This document shows positions 27,797-37,103 of a stretch of DNA of 64,000 nt, in pieces. Below the pieces are notes generated by a model that saw nothing but the letters and a program-made list of their open reading frames with translations, searched no databases and was not told where the DNA came from. The stretch lies in the NCBI RefSeq assembly GCF_900188145.1, contig NZ_FZOJ01000005.1, forward strand, positions 124,001 through 188,000, read 5' to 3'. The number at the start of each line of letters is the position of its first letter. The first letter of the stretch is position 1. The translations under genes were made by a program, and so were the position numbers. This DNA is from Anaerovirgula multivorans (lineage in GTDB: Bacteria; Bacillota; Clostridia; Peptostreptococcales; Natronincolaceae).

Positions 27797-27833
27797 AAAG
27801 CAGACTTTTCTTGCACAGAAAGGTCTGCTTTTA
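27797..27833 (+). terminator. Terminator of the glucan synthase gene
   Basis: AAAGCAGACTTTTC pairs with GAAAGGTCTGCTTT (13 of 14 incl. G-U) around a 7-base loop, followed by TTATT. It starts 15 bases after the stop. Confidence 0.8.
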
Positions 27834-27903
27834 TTGATTTACTCTAATAAAATAAATTAGTTGATTAAGTAAGTGATAATAGCAAAATCTATTATATTAA
27901 AAA

Positions 27904-28665
27904 TTATTTTGATAAGTATCCACCATCAACAGGGATAATTGCACCGTTTAAATAATCTGAAGCTTCAGCTGATAAGAAAATAGTTATACCCTTCATGTCA
28001 TCTGGTGTTCCCCATCTCTTGGCTGGGATACGGTTAAGAATTTCTGTATTTCTTGTTTCATCAGCAATTAAAGCTACGTTCATTTCTGTATCCATGTAAC
28101 CTGGAGCAAGGGCGTTTATGTTGATTCCTTTTGAAGCCCATTCGTTTGAAAGTGCTTTTGTAAGCTGAGCTACACCGCCTTTACTTGCTGCATAAGCAGG
28201 TACTGTATATCCACCGAAGAAACTCAGCATAGAAGCAATGTTAATGATTTTACCTTTACTGCCTTGTTTGATGTATTGTTGTCCTGCAAGCTGACAAAGT
28301 GAGAATACAGCGCTAAGGTTAATGTTGATAACTGCATCCCAATCCTCAATAGGAAATTCTTCACAGAAATGTCTTTTCTGGATTCCAGCAGCATTGACGA
28401 TAATATCAAGATGACCACCTAAAACTTCAACTGCTTTATTGAAAGCGTTTACAAGATCAGTTCTATCACCAAGGTTAGCATTTACTGCATGACATTTATA
28501 ACCTTTCTCACAGAAAGCTGCCGCTACATCAGCTGTTTTCTCTGAAATATCAATAATACAAACCTCTACTCCTGCTTCCATTAAACCTTCTGCCATTCCA
28601 TTTGCAAGACCTTGTGCTGCACCAGTAACAATAGCTTTTTTGCTCTTCACATTAAATAAATCCAT
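27904..28665 (-). CDS. SDR oxidoreductase, gluconate 5-dehydrogenase/KduD-like
   Basis: The 253-aa reading from ATG 28665 is preceded by GGGAGGAG. It has NAD(P) motif TGAAQGLANGM, NNAG-equivalent VNAAGIQ, catalytic Ser in NIASMLS, YAASK (Tyr-x-x-x-Lys), APGYMDTEM and the C-terminal NGAIIPVDGGY. This fits 2-deoxygluconate 3-dehydrogenase, KduD or 5-ketogluconate reductase (IdnO). It is co-directional with the GntR gene just upstream, divergent from the dehydrogenase/TRAP genes. Reduction of a keto-hexonate is the likely role. Confidence 0.85.
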   Translation of the reverse strand: MDLFNVKSKKAIVTGAAQGLANGMAEGLMEAGVEVCIIDISEKTADVAAAFCEKGYKCHAVNANLGDRTDLVNAFNKAVEVLGGHLDIIVNAAGIQKRHFCEEFPIEDWDAVININLSAVFSLCQLAGQQYIKQGSKGKIINIASMLSFFGGYTVPAYAASKGGVAQLTKALSNEWASKGININALAPGYMDTEMNVALIADETRNTEILNRIPAKRWGTPDDMKGITIFLSAEASDYLNGAIIPVDGGYLSK

Positions 28666-28710
28666 GATAAAAACTCCTCCCATATTTTAATATATATTGC
28701 AGATAAAATT

Positions 28711-29403
28711 TTAAAGTATTTTATATACTTTCAATATAAGTGCAATTGCTGTCTTAGCATTATAAATGTGTACTCTAATGGCTTCTTTCAACGCATCTTC
28801 ATCTTGAGAAAGTATTGCATCTAAAATCACCTGATGTTCTTTAACCCCTGAAATATCTCTTTCTTTGGATTGTTTGCCAAAAGTGTAGTTGGAATATAAG
28901 AAAGGATTAATGTAGTGGAACATATCCACCACTTTTCTATTTCCTGAACATTTCAAAAAAAGCTCGTGAAATTTATAATCATAACTGTAATTTTGAATGT
29001 AGGCATCAACAGGGGAGTCTGGAGTTAAATCGCTAACAATTTTTAAATGTTCCTCAACATTCTTTCTAAATTCTTCCCTTAATGATTCATTGTAGTTAAC
29101 GGTGGTGATTATTTCTTTTGTATAATACAAATCCAACATCAATCGCATATCAAATATTTCGTCTATTTCATCAGCCTGTACAGATTTTACTTTCATACCT
29201 TGACGAGGAAAGTTCTCAATGATTTTATCGGAAACAAGTCTGTTTAAAGCTAATTTAATAGGAGTTAAGCTGGCTCCATATCTTTCGGAGAGTTCTTTAG
29301 TATTGATTTTTTGACCAGGAAGCAGTATACCTTGCGTTATGTCCTTGCGGATATTAGCGTAAATAATATCAACTAGTGTTGTTTTACATGAGTTTTCAGA
29401 CAT
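28711..29403 (-). CDS. GntR-family (FCD domain) transcriptional regulator
   Basis: This 230-aa protein has an N-terminal winged helix (IRKDITQGILLPGQKINTKELSERYGASLTPIKLALNRL), then an all-helical FCD ligand-binding domain with the metal-binding His/Asp pattern (FHELFLKCSGN, then EHQVILDAI). FCD regulators usually sense sugar acids. It lies between the SDR gene and the divergent hexonate operon, so it likely represses both through the AT-rich palindromes at 29519 and 29624. Confidence 0.92.
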   Translation of the reverse strand: MSENSCKTTLVDIIYANIRKDITQGILLPGQKINTKELSERYGASLTPIKLALNRLVSDKIIENFPRQGMKVKSVQADEIDEIFDMRLMLDLYYTKEIITTVNYNESLREEFRKNVEEHLKIVSDLTPDSPVDAYIQNYSYDYKFHELFLKCSGNRKVVDMFHYINPFLYSNYTFGKQSKERDISGVKEHQVILDAILSQDEDALKEAIRVHIYNAKTAIALILKVYKIL

Positions 29404-29817
29404 AGTAAATACTCCATTTCTCTTAATATATTTTCAAATTGAACATTTAGACATGTAGTAAGTAAATGCTCATATGTAAATATTTCATTTTATTATACTA
29501 TAAAATTAATAGAATAGGAAATAAAAAATTTTTTATTTGATAAATAAAATTTATATTTTTTCATATATTGACAATTAAAACCTATGATCATATAATAAAA
29601 TCAATAAAAAAATTCTATTACATAAATAAAAAATTTTTTTTGGTATATATAAAATATTATATTAACAATAGAAAAATAATTTAATATGTAGGGAATGCAA
29701 AAAAAACATGCGTTTTCAATGTTTAGAGGAGCTGTTTAGATAGAACTAATCCAAAAAGAAAACGTTATCTGGTAATTAGAAGATTGACTAAAAAAATAAA
29801 GAGGGAGTGTTGTTATT
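29404..29817. promoter_or_regulatory. Divergent control region with AT palindromes
   Basis: This 414-base gene-free stretch is very AT-rich. A perfect 20-bp palindrome AAATAAAAAATTTTTTATTT lies at 29519-29538. A second, imperfect copy AAATAAAAAATTTTTTTT is at 29624-29641. The same half-site AAATAAAAAATTTATTT recurs at 38014-38030 before the 6-phosphogluconate dehydrogenase gene. These are candidate operators for the GntR protein encoded next door. GAGGGAGTG is the ribosome binding site of the + gene. Confidence 0.5.
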
Positions 29818-30834
29818 ATGAAAGCATTGGTTTATACAGGTCCTAAAGAGGTGGAAGTAAGAGATATACCAGAGCAAACACCAAAAGATGGAAGTATTAA
29901 GTTGAAGATGAAGTACTGTGGTGTATGTGGATCTGATATAGCTATTTCTCTTGGAAAACACCCACGAGCCAAGGCTCCTTTAGTGTTAGGGCATGAATTT
30001 CTAGGAGAAGTAGTTGAGGATGGAAAAAAGTTCAAAAAAGGTGACAGGGTGGTTGCTTATCCTCTTCTTTCATGTGGTCATTGCCTTCCATGTCGCACAG
30101 GTAATCCTCATGTTTGTAATACTTTGAGGTTGATAGGTATTGACGTTGACGGTGGTATTTGCCAATACGGATATATTGACGAGGATGTACTGTTTAAGGT
30201 ACCAGACGATGTATCTGACAAAGCAGCAGCTGTTATTGAGCCTCTTGCGGTTATAGTAAGGGCAATTCATCAAAGTAACTTTAAATCCCTTGATGTTGCA
30301 GCAGTGATTGGGGCTGGTCCAATCGGCATGATTGCAGGTATGATGTTGAAGCATATGGGAGCCTCTAAGGTCTTTATTTCTGATATTGATGAAAAACGTC
30401 TTGAAAAGGCAATGGAATTTGGAATGATTCCTGTTAATGCTAAAACAGAAAGTATGGAAAAAGTAGCGAAGACAGCTACAGATGGTGAAGGTGTTGACGT
30501 ATTATTTGAGTGTAGTGGAGCTGAAATCGCCGCAATGGAAATGACAAGTATCACAAGAGTAGGCGGCACCATTTGTATGGTATCAGTACCTAAGACACCA
30601 CTTAATGTTAACTTAAGAGATATCAACTTCAAGGAACAACATATAGTTGGTACAAGGGTATATACAAAGGAAGAGTTCAGACAGGCTGTTGAATATTCTG
30701 CTCAGATTAAAGAAGATCTGGAAAAGATAGTTTCTCATATTTTGCCTTTAAAGGATAGTGCAAAGGTATTTGACATGATTGCAGATCTTAATTATGGCAC
30801 TGTTAAGGTTTTAATTGACTGTACAGATATTTAA
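29818..30834 (+). CDS. Zinc-dependent medium-chain alcohol dehydrogenase (L-idonate/sorbitol-type)
   Basis: This 338-aa cytoplasmic enzyme has the catalytic-zinc ligands in CGVCGSD and GHEFLGEV, four structural-zinc cysteines in CGHCLPCRTGNPHVC, and the NAD-binding VIGAGPIGMIAG. It is first gene of the hexonate operon. Together with the SDR, FGGY kinase and Gnd, an L-idonate 5-dehydrogenase-like role is plausible, but substrate specificity cannot be read from sequence. Confidence 0.88.
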   Translation: MKALVYTGPKEVEVRDIPEQTPKDGSIKLKMKYCGVCGSDIAISLGKHPRAKAPLVLGHEFLGEVVEDGKKFKKGDRVVAYPLLSCGHCLPCRTGNPHVCNTLRLIGIDVDGGICQYGYIDEDVLFKVPDDVSDKAAAVIEPLAVIVRAIHQSNFKSLDVAAVIGAGPIGMIAGMMLKHMGASKVFISDIDEKRLEKAMEFGMIPVNAKTESMEKVAKTATDGEGVDVLFECSGAEIAAMEMTSITRVGGTICMVSVPKTPLNVNLRDINFKEQHIVGTRVYTKEEFRQAVEYSAQIKEDLEKIVSHILPLKDSAKVFDMIADLNYGTVKVLIDCTDI

Positions 30835-30840
30835 TAAACT

Positions 30841-31059
30841 TTGTTATTAAAATATTTTATAGGAGAGTGTGGTGTTGGCAAGGCAGCATTAATCCAGAAA
30901 GAACTTGGTTTTAAAGCGATTAAGATGAACACAACGGAAGAGTTACATTACTTGGTATTGATATTAACGAAGAATAATGTAATAGAACAAGCAAAAATCG
31001 GTCACAATTGGAAAAATCCTGTTTGGAGAAATTCAGATGGAACAATTGCCGAATGGTAA
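30841..31059 (+). pseudogene. dgoD: Galactonate dehydratase (DgoD) remnant with internal deletion
   Basis: The 72-codon frame joins two pieces of an enolase-superfamily dehydratase. LGFKAIKMNTTEELHYL matches the mid-barrel region of DgoD, and IEQAKIGHNWKNPVWRNSDGTIAEW (quoted in part: NWKNPVWRNSDGTIAEW) matches the DgoD C-terminus. Everything between, including all catalytic residues, and the N-terminal domain are missing. Just after the junction the other frame reads LGIDINEE then stops, so a frameshift is present too. It cannot encode an enzyme. Confidence 0.7.
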
Positions 31060-31082
31060 AAAACAGAAAAGGTGGCATAGCA

Positions 31083-32498
31083 ATGTACATATTAGTTTTA
31101 GAATCTAGTACCACGTCTGCCAAGGCTATGTTATATGACACTGAAAAAGGTACTTACGAAGTAAGAACGAAAGCCTATACACTATGCTATGATGACATTA
31201 CCCTTCATGATGCAGAAAACGTTTTTAAAGAGACCGTGGATCTAGGAAAAGAACTTTGCATAGGGAAAAAAATAGATATTATTTCATTAGGTGGTACATG
31301 GCATAGCTTAGTACTTTGTAATACAGATATGGAACCGCAAACGCCGGTATATCTATGGTCTTATACAGGAGCAGCAGATTTATGTAAAGAACTTAGAAAA
31401 GATAAGCGCTACATGAAAGAATTTTATCAGAAAACAGGTTGTATGGTAAATGGAATTTACCCAGCTTTCAAATTAAAACTTTTGAAAGAAAAGGGATATT
31501 GTTTAGACAATTATTTAATTGCAGGTCAAGGAACATATAATATGTTCCGTTTGACAGGAGAACGAGTAATTATGGACAGTATGGCCTCTGGTACAGGATT
31601 ATTGAATATACACACAAAGCAGTTTGATGCAGATATTCTTGCGGATTTAGGAATTAAGGAATCGCAGATTAGTCGCTTAGTAACCTATAAGGATACTTTT
31701 CCGCTGTCTAAAGAAGGAGCACAGATGTTAGGAATAGAAGAAGGTATTCCAGTAATTCCAACTGGTCCTGATGGTGGATTGAACCAAGTGGGTGCAGGGG
31801 CATTAGGTGATGATGTTATGACATTTTCTGTTGGAACCAGTGGTGCCATTCGTTTGACGACACAAAAACCTATTATTCCAGAGGAGCCAAGCACTTGGTG
31901 TTACTTGTCTCCTAAAGCATGGCTTAGTGGTGCGGCCACATCTGGTTGCTGCAACTGTATAGATTGGTTTAAGAATAAAATGTTTAGTCCAAATACAACC
32001 TATGATGATATCGAAAAAGGATTTGGTAACATTGAAAACACACCAGTATTTTTACCTTTTTTGTTTGGAGAGAGATGTCCAGGTTGGCAAGATGATAGAA
32101 ATGCAGCTTTTTTTGATATAAAGCCTTTCCATACAGCGAATGACTTATACCATGCAGTGATGGAAGGTGTTCTGTTTAATTTGTATCAGTGCTATGAAGT
32201 TTTGAGTAACATAAACGGAATTCCAAAGAAAATTAAACTTTCTGGAGGTATTCTACATTCTTCATATTGGACGCAGATGTGTGCAGATATCTTTGGTACA
32301 GATATGGAAGTTGATAATGTGGAGCATAGTTCATTATTAGGAGGGGTTGCTTTGGGGATGGAATTGCTTGGCGAAATTCAGGATGTAAAAGACTTTATAA
32401 CTGAAAGCACTAAAGTAATTCATTCTAATCTAGAGATGGCTGATATTTATGCTAAAAAATATGTACGCTACAAATATTGGTATGATAAAACAATCTAG
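31083..32498 (+). CDS. FGGY-family carbohydrate kinase (gluconokinase-like)
   Basis: I chose ATG 31083 (471 aa, MYILVLESSTTSAKAMLYD) with AAGGTGG upstream; the longer frame to 31008 overlaps the dgoD remnant. It has the N-terminal phosphate loop, GPDGGLNQVGAGALGDD, SVGTSGAIR and LFGERCPGWQDDRNAAFF, and late LSGGILHSSYWTQM. The length fits gluconokinase/xylulokinase. With 6-phosphogluconate dehydrogenase at 38077, phosphorylation of gluconate is the likely reaction. Confidence 0.85.
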   Translation: MYILVLESSTTSAKAMLYDTEKGTYEVRTKAYTLCYDDITLHDAENVFKETVDLGKELCIGKKIDIISLGGTWHSLVLCNTDMEPQTPVYLWSYTGAADLCKELRKDKRYMKEFYQKTGCMVNGIYPAFKLKLLKEKGYCLDNYLIAGQGTYNMFRLTGERVIMDSMASGTGLLNIHTKQFDADILADLGIKESQISRLVTYKDTFPLSKEGAQMLGIEEGIPVIPTGPDGGLNQVGAGALGDDVMTFSVGTSGAIRLTTQKPIIPEEPSTWCYLSPKAWLSGAATSGCCNCIDWFKNKMFSPNTTYDDIEKGFGNIENTPVFLPFLFGERCPGWQDDRNAAFFDIKPFHTANDLYHAVMEGVLFNLYQCYEVLSNINGIPKKIKLSGGILHSSYWTQMCADIFGTDMEVDNVEHSSLLGGVALGMELLGEIQDVKDFITESTKVIHSNLEMADIYAKKYVRYKYWYDKTI

Positions 32499-32579
32499 AT
32501 ATATGAAATATTGAAGTCAAAAGCGGTATCAATATTTTTATATATAAATAATTATGTAGAAATGAGGGGGAAAAAAATT

Positions 32580-33614
32580 ATGTCAAAGGTAAAGAGAATT
32601 TTAGCAATATTGATGGTAGGGTTGATGCTAGTTATAATAGCTACAGGATGCAGTAAGCCAAGTACTACATCTGGCGAACCAGCCAGCGGTGATAGTGAAG
32701 AAAAAGTGGTAACTCTTAAATTCGCAAATGTCACTTCTAATTCTGCTAAAGATGCAGGAGTAAAGTTTAAAGAAGTAGTAGAGGCTGAATCAAACGGTTC
32801 AATCAAAGTTAATTTATTCCAGGATAACCAGCTGGGTGATGACCGTGTTGCCATCGAAACAACACAGTTTGGTGACATTGATATCGCAGCTAGTTCAACT
32901 AGCCCATTAGCTACAATGTATGCTGATTTTTATCTTTTCGATGCTCCATACTTGTTCTTAAGTAATGAGGAGGCCTATGCAGCTCTTGATGGTGAAGTTG
33001 GTCAGGGCATTTTAAATGGATTAGAGAGCATGGGATTAAAAGGTCTTACTTTCTGGGAAAACGGATTCCGTAACTTTACCAACAACACTATTGCTGTTAG
33101 TAAACCAGAAGATGTTAGAGGCTTAAAGATTCGTACAATGGAAAACCGAGTTCACCTTGCAGCATGGTCAGCTCTAGGTGCGAATCCTACACCTATGGCA
33201 TTTACAGAATTATTTACAGCTTTACAGCAGGGTACTGTAGATGGACAAGAGAATCCATTAGGTATTATCGATGCTAATAAATTTGAAGAAGTTCAGAAAT
33301 ATATTTCTTTAACACAGCATGTTTATACACCTTATGTAGTCACTATGAACTTAGACAAGTACAACTCATTATCAGATAACCAGAAGGCAGCAATTCAAAA
33401 AGCTGTTGAAGCATCAACAAAGTTCCAGAGAGAGGCATCACAGAACTATGAAAAAGAAATTTTGGAAAATTTTGAAGCAAAGGGTGTTAATATTATCAAG
33501 TTAACAAATGATGAAAAGGCAGAATTCCAGAATATTATCAATGATGCTGAGATTTTTGATTTAGTAAAAGAAGTAATGGATAATCCAAAATATGTTGACG
33601 AAATTTTAAAATAA
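32580..33614 (+). CDS. dctP: TRAP transporter substrate-binding lipoprotein (DctP)
   Basis: The start ATG 32580 follows GAGGGGG; upstream in-frame ATGs lack a site. The 344-aa protein has a lipoprotein signal with lipobox IATGC. The mature part carries LKFANVTSN, LGDDRVAIETTQFGDIDIA and the conserved Arg region GLKIRTMENRVH, which binds the substrate carboxylate in this family. It would capture a sugar acid outside the cell and deliver it to DctQM. Confidence 0.92.
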   Translation: MSKVKRILAILMVGLMLVIIATGCSKPSTTSGEPASGDSEEKVVTLKFANVTSNSAKDAGVKFKEVVEAESNGSIKVNLFQDNQLGDDRVAIETTQFGDIDIAASSTSPLATMYADFYLFDAPYLFLSNEEAYAALDGEVGQGILNGLESMGLKGLTFWENGFRNFTNNTIAVSKPEDVRGLKIRTMENRVHLAAWSALGANPTPMAFTELFTALQQGTVDGQENPLGIIDANKFEEVQKYISLTQHVYTPYVVTMNLDKYNSLSDNQKAAIQKAVEASTKFQREASQNYEKEILENFEAKGVNIIKLTNDEKAEFQNIINDAEIFDLVKEVMDNPKYVDEILK

Positions 33615-33771
33615 TCGATTTGGTAATTTAGTGACATGATCCGTTATGGATAATCATAACCAAAATATTTAAATATTGGATTTCGGTATTATGATATCAG
33701 ATATAGTTATGACATCAGGCATAGTATCGAAATCCATATTTGTATTAGAAACTCAGGAAAGGGTGAAATCA

Positions 33772-34266
33772 TTGAAGATATTGAAAGTACTTGACGAGAA
33801 GTTAGAGCTTTCTTTATGTATAGTTCTCATGTCATTAATGACAATTACTATTTTTATCCAAGTAATCATGAGATATGTTATGCATAATTCTTTGGTATGG
33901 TCAGAAGAACTTGCTAGATATTTATTCATTTGGTTGATCTATTTAGGTATAAGCTATGGTGCTAAGATCATGAAACATATTAAAATTGAAGCAGCCTTAG
34001 GTCTTTTTCCAAGCAAAGCTCGACCAATGATTATACTACTTGGTGATGTTATATTTTTAGGATTCTCAATGTTTATAGCCTATACATCCTTTACAGTTGT
34101 ACAGAGACAGATCGTCTTAGGACAAGCCTCACCAGCAATGCATATGCCAATGTGGATCATCTATGCTGCACCTATGGTGGGATTTACATTAACATCTATT
34201 AGACAGACACAAACAATTCTATACAGAATAAATAAATTTAGAGAGGGAGGAGAAATCGATGGTTAG
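33772..34266 (+). CDS. dctQ: TRAP transporter small permease (DctQ)
   Basis: The likely start is TTG 33772 (164 aa, then KILKVLDEKLELSL) with GGAAAGGGTG upstream; a 32-residue longer frame from 33676 has no site. There are four hydrophobic helices and the family motif NSLVWSEELARYLFIWLIYLG. It overlaps dctM by 8 bases. Confidence 0.88.
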   Translation: MKILKVLDEKLELSLCIVLMSLMTITIFIQVIMRYVMHNSLVWSEELARYLFIWLIYLGISYGAKIMKHIKIEAALGLFPSKARPMIILLGDVIFLGFSMFIAYTSFTVVQRQIVLGQASPAMHMPMWIIYAAPMVGFTLTSIRQTQTILYRINKFREGGEIDG

Positions 34267-35542
34267 CTTGGCTTTGTTTCTTAGTCTTTGTATTTTTCTT
34301 ATATTAAACTTACCTGTAGGGATCGCCATTGGACTTGCCTCTTTAGTAGCAATCCTTACAGGTGGAACATTATCTCTAGGCTACATAGCACAAACATTGG
34401 TTACAAGTACGGACTCCTTCCCGATTATGGCAATCCCACTGTTTATTCTCGCAGGTGAATTGATGAGTTCTGGCGGTGTTTCTAAACGTCTTTTAAATGT
34501 TGCTAACGTTTTTTTTGGAAGAATCACAGGTGGTATTGCCATCGTTACTGTTGTAGTATGTATGTTTTTTGCTGCTGTTTCCGGTTCCGGCCCTGCAACA
34601 GTTGCAGCCGTAGGCTCCATGGTTGTTCCTACGATGCTGGAAAAAGGATACAGCAAGAAATTTATATTAGCCCTAATTGCTTGTGCCGGTAGTATTGGTG
34701 TAATCATTCCCCCAAGTATTCCAATGGTTATCTATGGTGTTTCTACAGGTACTTCTATCACTGCTTTGTTCATGGGAGGCTTCTTACCAGGAATCTTAAT
34801 AGGTCTTGTATTAATCTTCTGGTGTTACTACTATTGCAAGAAGCAAGGATGGAGGGGAGACACAGAAAAAATTTCAGTTAAAAGAGCCGTTGATGCAGTT
34901 TGGGATGCAAAATGGGCTTTGATTAATCCCTTTATTATCTTAGGAGGCATTTATGGAGGTATATTTACTCCTACTGAAGCAGCATCTGTAGCAGCTGTAT
35001 ACGCTCTTATTTGTGGTGTATTCATTCATAAAGAATTAAAGTTTAATAATTTAATCAGTACAATCGGAAATGCATGTTCAACAACAGGAACAACAATGAT
35101 TATTATTGGATTTGCATCTGCCTTTACAAAAATTTTGACAATTGAGCAAATACCTGCAATGATTACAAATGCAATTATCAATTTCACAGATAATTCGATT
35201 TTCATCCTATTATTAATCAATGTTTTATTATTGATTGTTGGTTGCTTTATGGATACAACCCCAGCGATTATGGTATTGTCACCAATTCTGCTACCTGTTG
35301 CAACATCAATAGGATTAAGTCCAGTTCACTTTGGTATTATCATGGTTGTTAACCTAGCAATAGGTTTCATCACACCTCCTTTAGGCATCAATTTGTTTGT
35401 TGCTGCAAGGGTTGGTTCTGAGCCATTAGAAACGGTAACTAAAGGGATCATTCCTTTTATCACTGTAATGATTATATGCTTGCTGTTAATTACATTTATA
35501 GAGCCGATTTCTATGCTCTTGCCAAGGTTAATAATGAAATAG
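34259..35542 (+). CDS. dctM: TRAP transporter large permease (DctM)
   Basis: This 427-aa protein has about 12 hydrophobic segments. SGSGPATVAAVGSMVVPTM, IGVIIPPSIPMVIYG, FTPTEAASVAAVYAL and GFITPPLGINLFVA are the known DctM signatures. It is the Na+-coupled channel subunit of a DctPQM importer for organic or sugar acids. Confidence 0.93.
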   Translation: MVSLALFLSLCIFLILNLPVGIAIGLASLVAILTGGTLSLGYIAQTLVTSTDSFPIMAIPLFILAGELMSSGGVSKRLLNVANVFFGRITGGIAIVTVVVCMFFAAVSGSGPATVAAVGSMVVPTMLEKGYSKKFILALIACAGSIGVIIPPSIPMVIYGVSTGTSITALFMGGFLPGILIGLVLIFWCYYYCKKQGWRGDTEKISVKRAVDAVWDAKWALINPFIILGGIYGGIFTPTEAASVAAVYALICGVFIHKELKFNNLISTIGNACSTTGTTMIIIGFASAFTKILTIEQIPAMITNAIINFTDNSIFILLLINVLLLIVGCFMDTTPAIMVLSPILLPVATSIGLSPVHFGIIMVVNLAIGFITPPLGINLFVAARVGSEPLETVTKGIIPFITVMIICLLLITFIEPISMLLPRLIMK

Positions 35543-35576
35543 AAATTCTGTCAAGAGAAGTGAGAGGAATATAAAG

Positions 35577-36500
35577 ATGTACAATATATATATGGATTCT
35601 GGAACATCGAATACAAGAGCATATTTGATCAAGGAGTTCCAGCTGATAGATATAGCTACAGTAAATGTTGGAACAAAAGATTCTGCTATCTCGGGGAGCA
35701 ATGATGTATTGTTATCTGCTATGAAAGGGTGTTATGATAAGCTTTTAGATGATAATGGGTTGCAGGATTATGACATTAAAGGTCTTTGGTCTTCTGGAAT
35801 GGTAACAAATGCATTTGGTATTATTGAAGTAGAACATATTAGTGTGCCAATAGATGGACATAAGCTATTGGATAGAATATACATTCATCATGAAGAAAAA
35901 TTTTTCAACCGGAAAATGAAACTTATTTGTGGTGCAAAAACAGCACAGTCAGGTCAACTTGTTACCGTTGATAATATCGATCAGATGAATAATGTTCGTG
36001 GTGAAGAAATTGAAGTGGTAGGAATGGTAGCGACTGGTATACTGCCAAAGGATAAAGATTCTGTTATGATTTCTCCAGGATCTCATACTCATTTCTGTTA
36101 TGTAGCAAATGGAGCTATTGTTGATATTGTCTCTAACTTTACAGGTGAACTGAATCATGCTATTAAGGAAGCTACCATTCTAGGTGGAGAATTAAGTACA
36201 AAAGAAATTGACATGGATCCAGAAAATGTGAGCAAGGGATACCAATACCTCAAACAATATGGGGTTTGTAGAGCTTTATATATTATTCATGCAACACGAG
36301 TATTTGATGTTTGCTCTGATGAGGTTCGCAGTCAAATGATGGCAGGTATCATATCTGGCAGTGTTATTGATTTATTGGCTATGAAAATTACTGAGACTTG
36401 GAGAAATATAGAAAATATTATCATTATTGGTGGCAAGTCATATGTGGAATCTCTATTTCAGATACAAGAGTGCACAATGGTGAATGGAAACCTTACATAG
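35577..36500 (+). CDS. dgoK: 2-dehydro-3-deoxygalactonokinase, C-terminally truncated
   Basis: The frame of 307 codons starts MYNIYMDSGTSNTRAYLIK, the phosphate-binding start of DgoK. It includes GLWSSGMVTNAFGI, SVPIDGHKLLDRI, MISPGSHTHFCYV and the late IENIIIIGGKSYVESL. After that the homology breaks near 36450 and the frame ends in unrelated FQIQECTMVNGNLT. About 30 residues of the normal C-terminus are replaced, because a deletion joined this gene to a 2-hydroxyacid dehydrogenase. Activity is doubtful. It would phosphorylate KDGal. Confidence 0.75.
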   Translation: MYNIYMDSGTSNTRAYLIKEFQLIDIATVNVGTKDSAISGSNDVLLSAMKGCYDKLLDDNGLQDYDIKGLWSSGMVTNAFGIIEVEHISVPIDGHKLLDRIYIHHEEKFFNRKMKLICGAKTAQSGQLVTVDNIDQMNNVRGEEIEVVGMVATGILPKDKDSVMISPGSHTHFCYVANGAIVDIVSNFTGELNHAIKEATILGGELSTKEIDMDPENVSKGYQYLKQYGVCRALYIIHATRVFDVCSDEVRSQMMAGIISGSVIDLLAMKITETWRNIENIIIIGGKSYVESLFQIQECTMVNGNLT

Positions 36501-37042
36501 GTAAAGATGTATATAAAAAAGTACTGGGTTTAGTAGGATTTGGTGCTATTGCAAAAAATGTTGCACGTCGGGCAAATGGTTTCAGTATGCAGGTATTGGT
36601 ATATGATCCATTTGTAACAGAAGTACCAGATGTGTTCAAAAATTATGTTCAGTTGGTGGATTTTGACACATTAGTAAAAGAAAGTGATATTATTTCTATT
36701 CATGTTCCATTAACAGATGAAACAAAGGATTTATTTGATAAACAGACAATCTATAGTATGAAGAAAGAAGCATTTTTAATAAATACAGGACGTGGCGGTA
36801 TCATTAATGAGGTAGATTTATATGAATGCATGAAATCTGGTCATCTGGGTGGAGTGGCATTAGATGTTGTAGAAGTTGAACCTATGACAAAGGACAATCC
36901 ATTGTTAACTTTGGAAAATCTCATAGTTACGCCACATATTGGCATGTATTCTTTGGAAGCAATTAGTGCCGTAAGTATAGTATGTGCACAAAATATTGTG
37001 AAAAAGCTGAAAGGTGAGGCGCCAGATTATTTAATTGTCTAA
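36455..37042 (+). pseudogene. N-terminally truncated D-2-hydroxyacid dehydrogenase
   Basis: Homology begins abruptly at SDTRVHNGEWKPYIGK and continues through the NAD loop LGLVGFGAIAKNVARRA, catalytic Arg in NTGRGGIIN, Glu in VVEVEPMT and His in VTPHIGMYS. The first about 110 residues of the substrate domain are missing. The frame overlaps the end of the dgoK remnant in another frame and has no start or ribosome binding site of its own. A full-length relative is at 39532. Confidence 0.75.
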
Positions 37043-37103
37043 TACATAAATAAAAAATACAGAAAGGAGAGCATAATCTTTAGAAGATTATGTAAAAAAG
37101 AAT

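Noticed and set aside
30841..30900. GECGVGKAAL considered as a Walker A ATP-binding motif
   Set aside because: The surrounding residues match the galactonate dehydratase barrel instead, so the resemblance is chance.
33676..33771. N-terminal 32 codons of the longer dctQ frame
   Set aside because: No ribosome binding site at 33676 and no family match; the TTG at 33772 has a good site and starts at the usual point.
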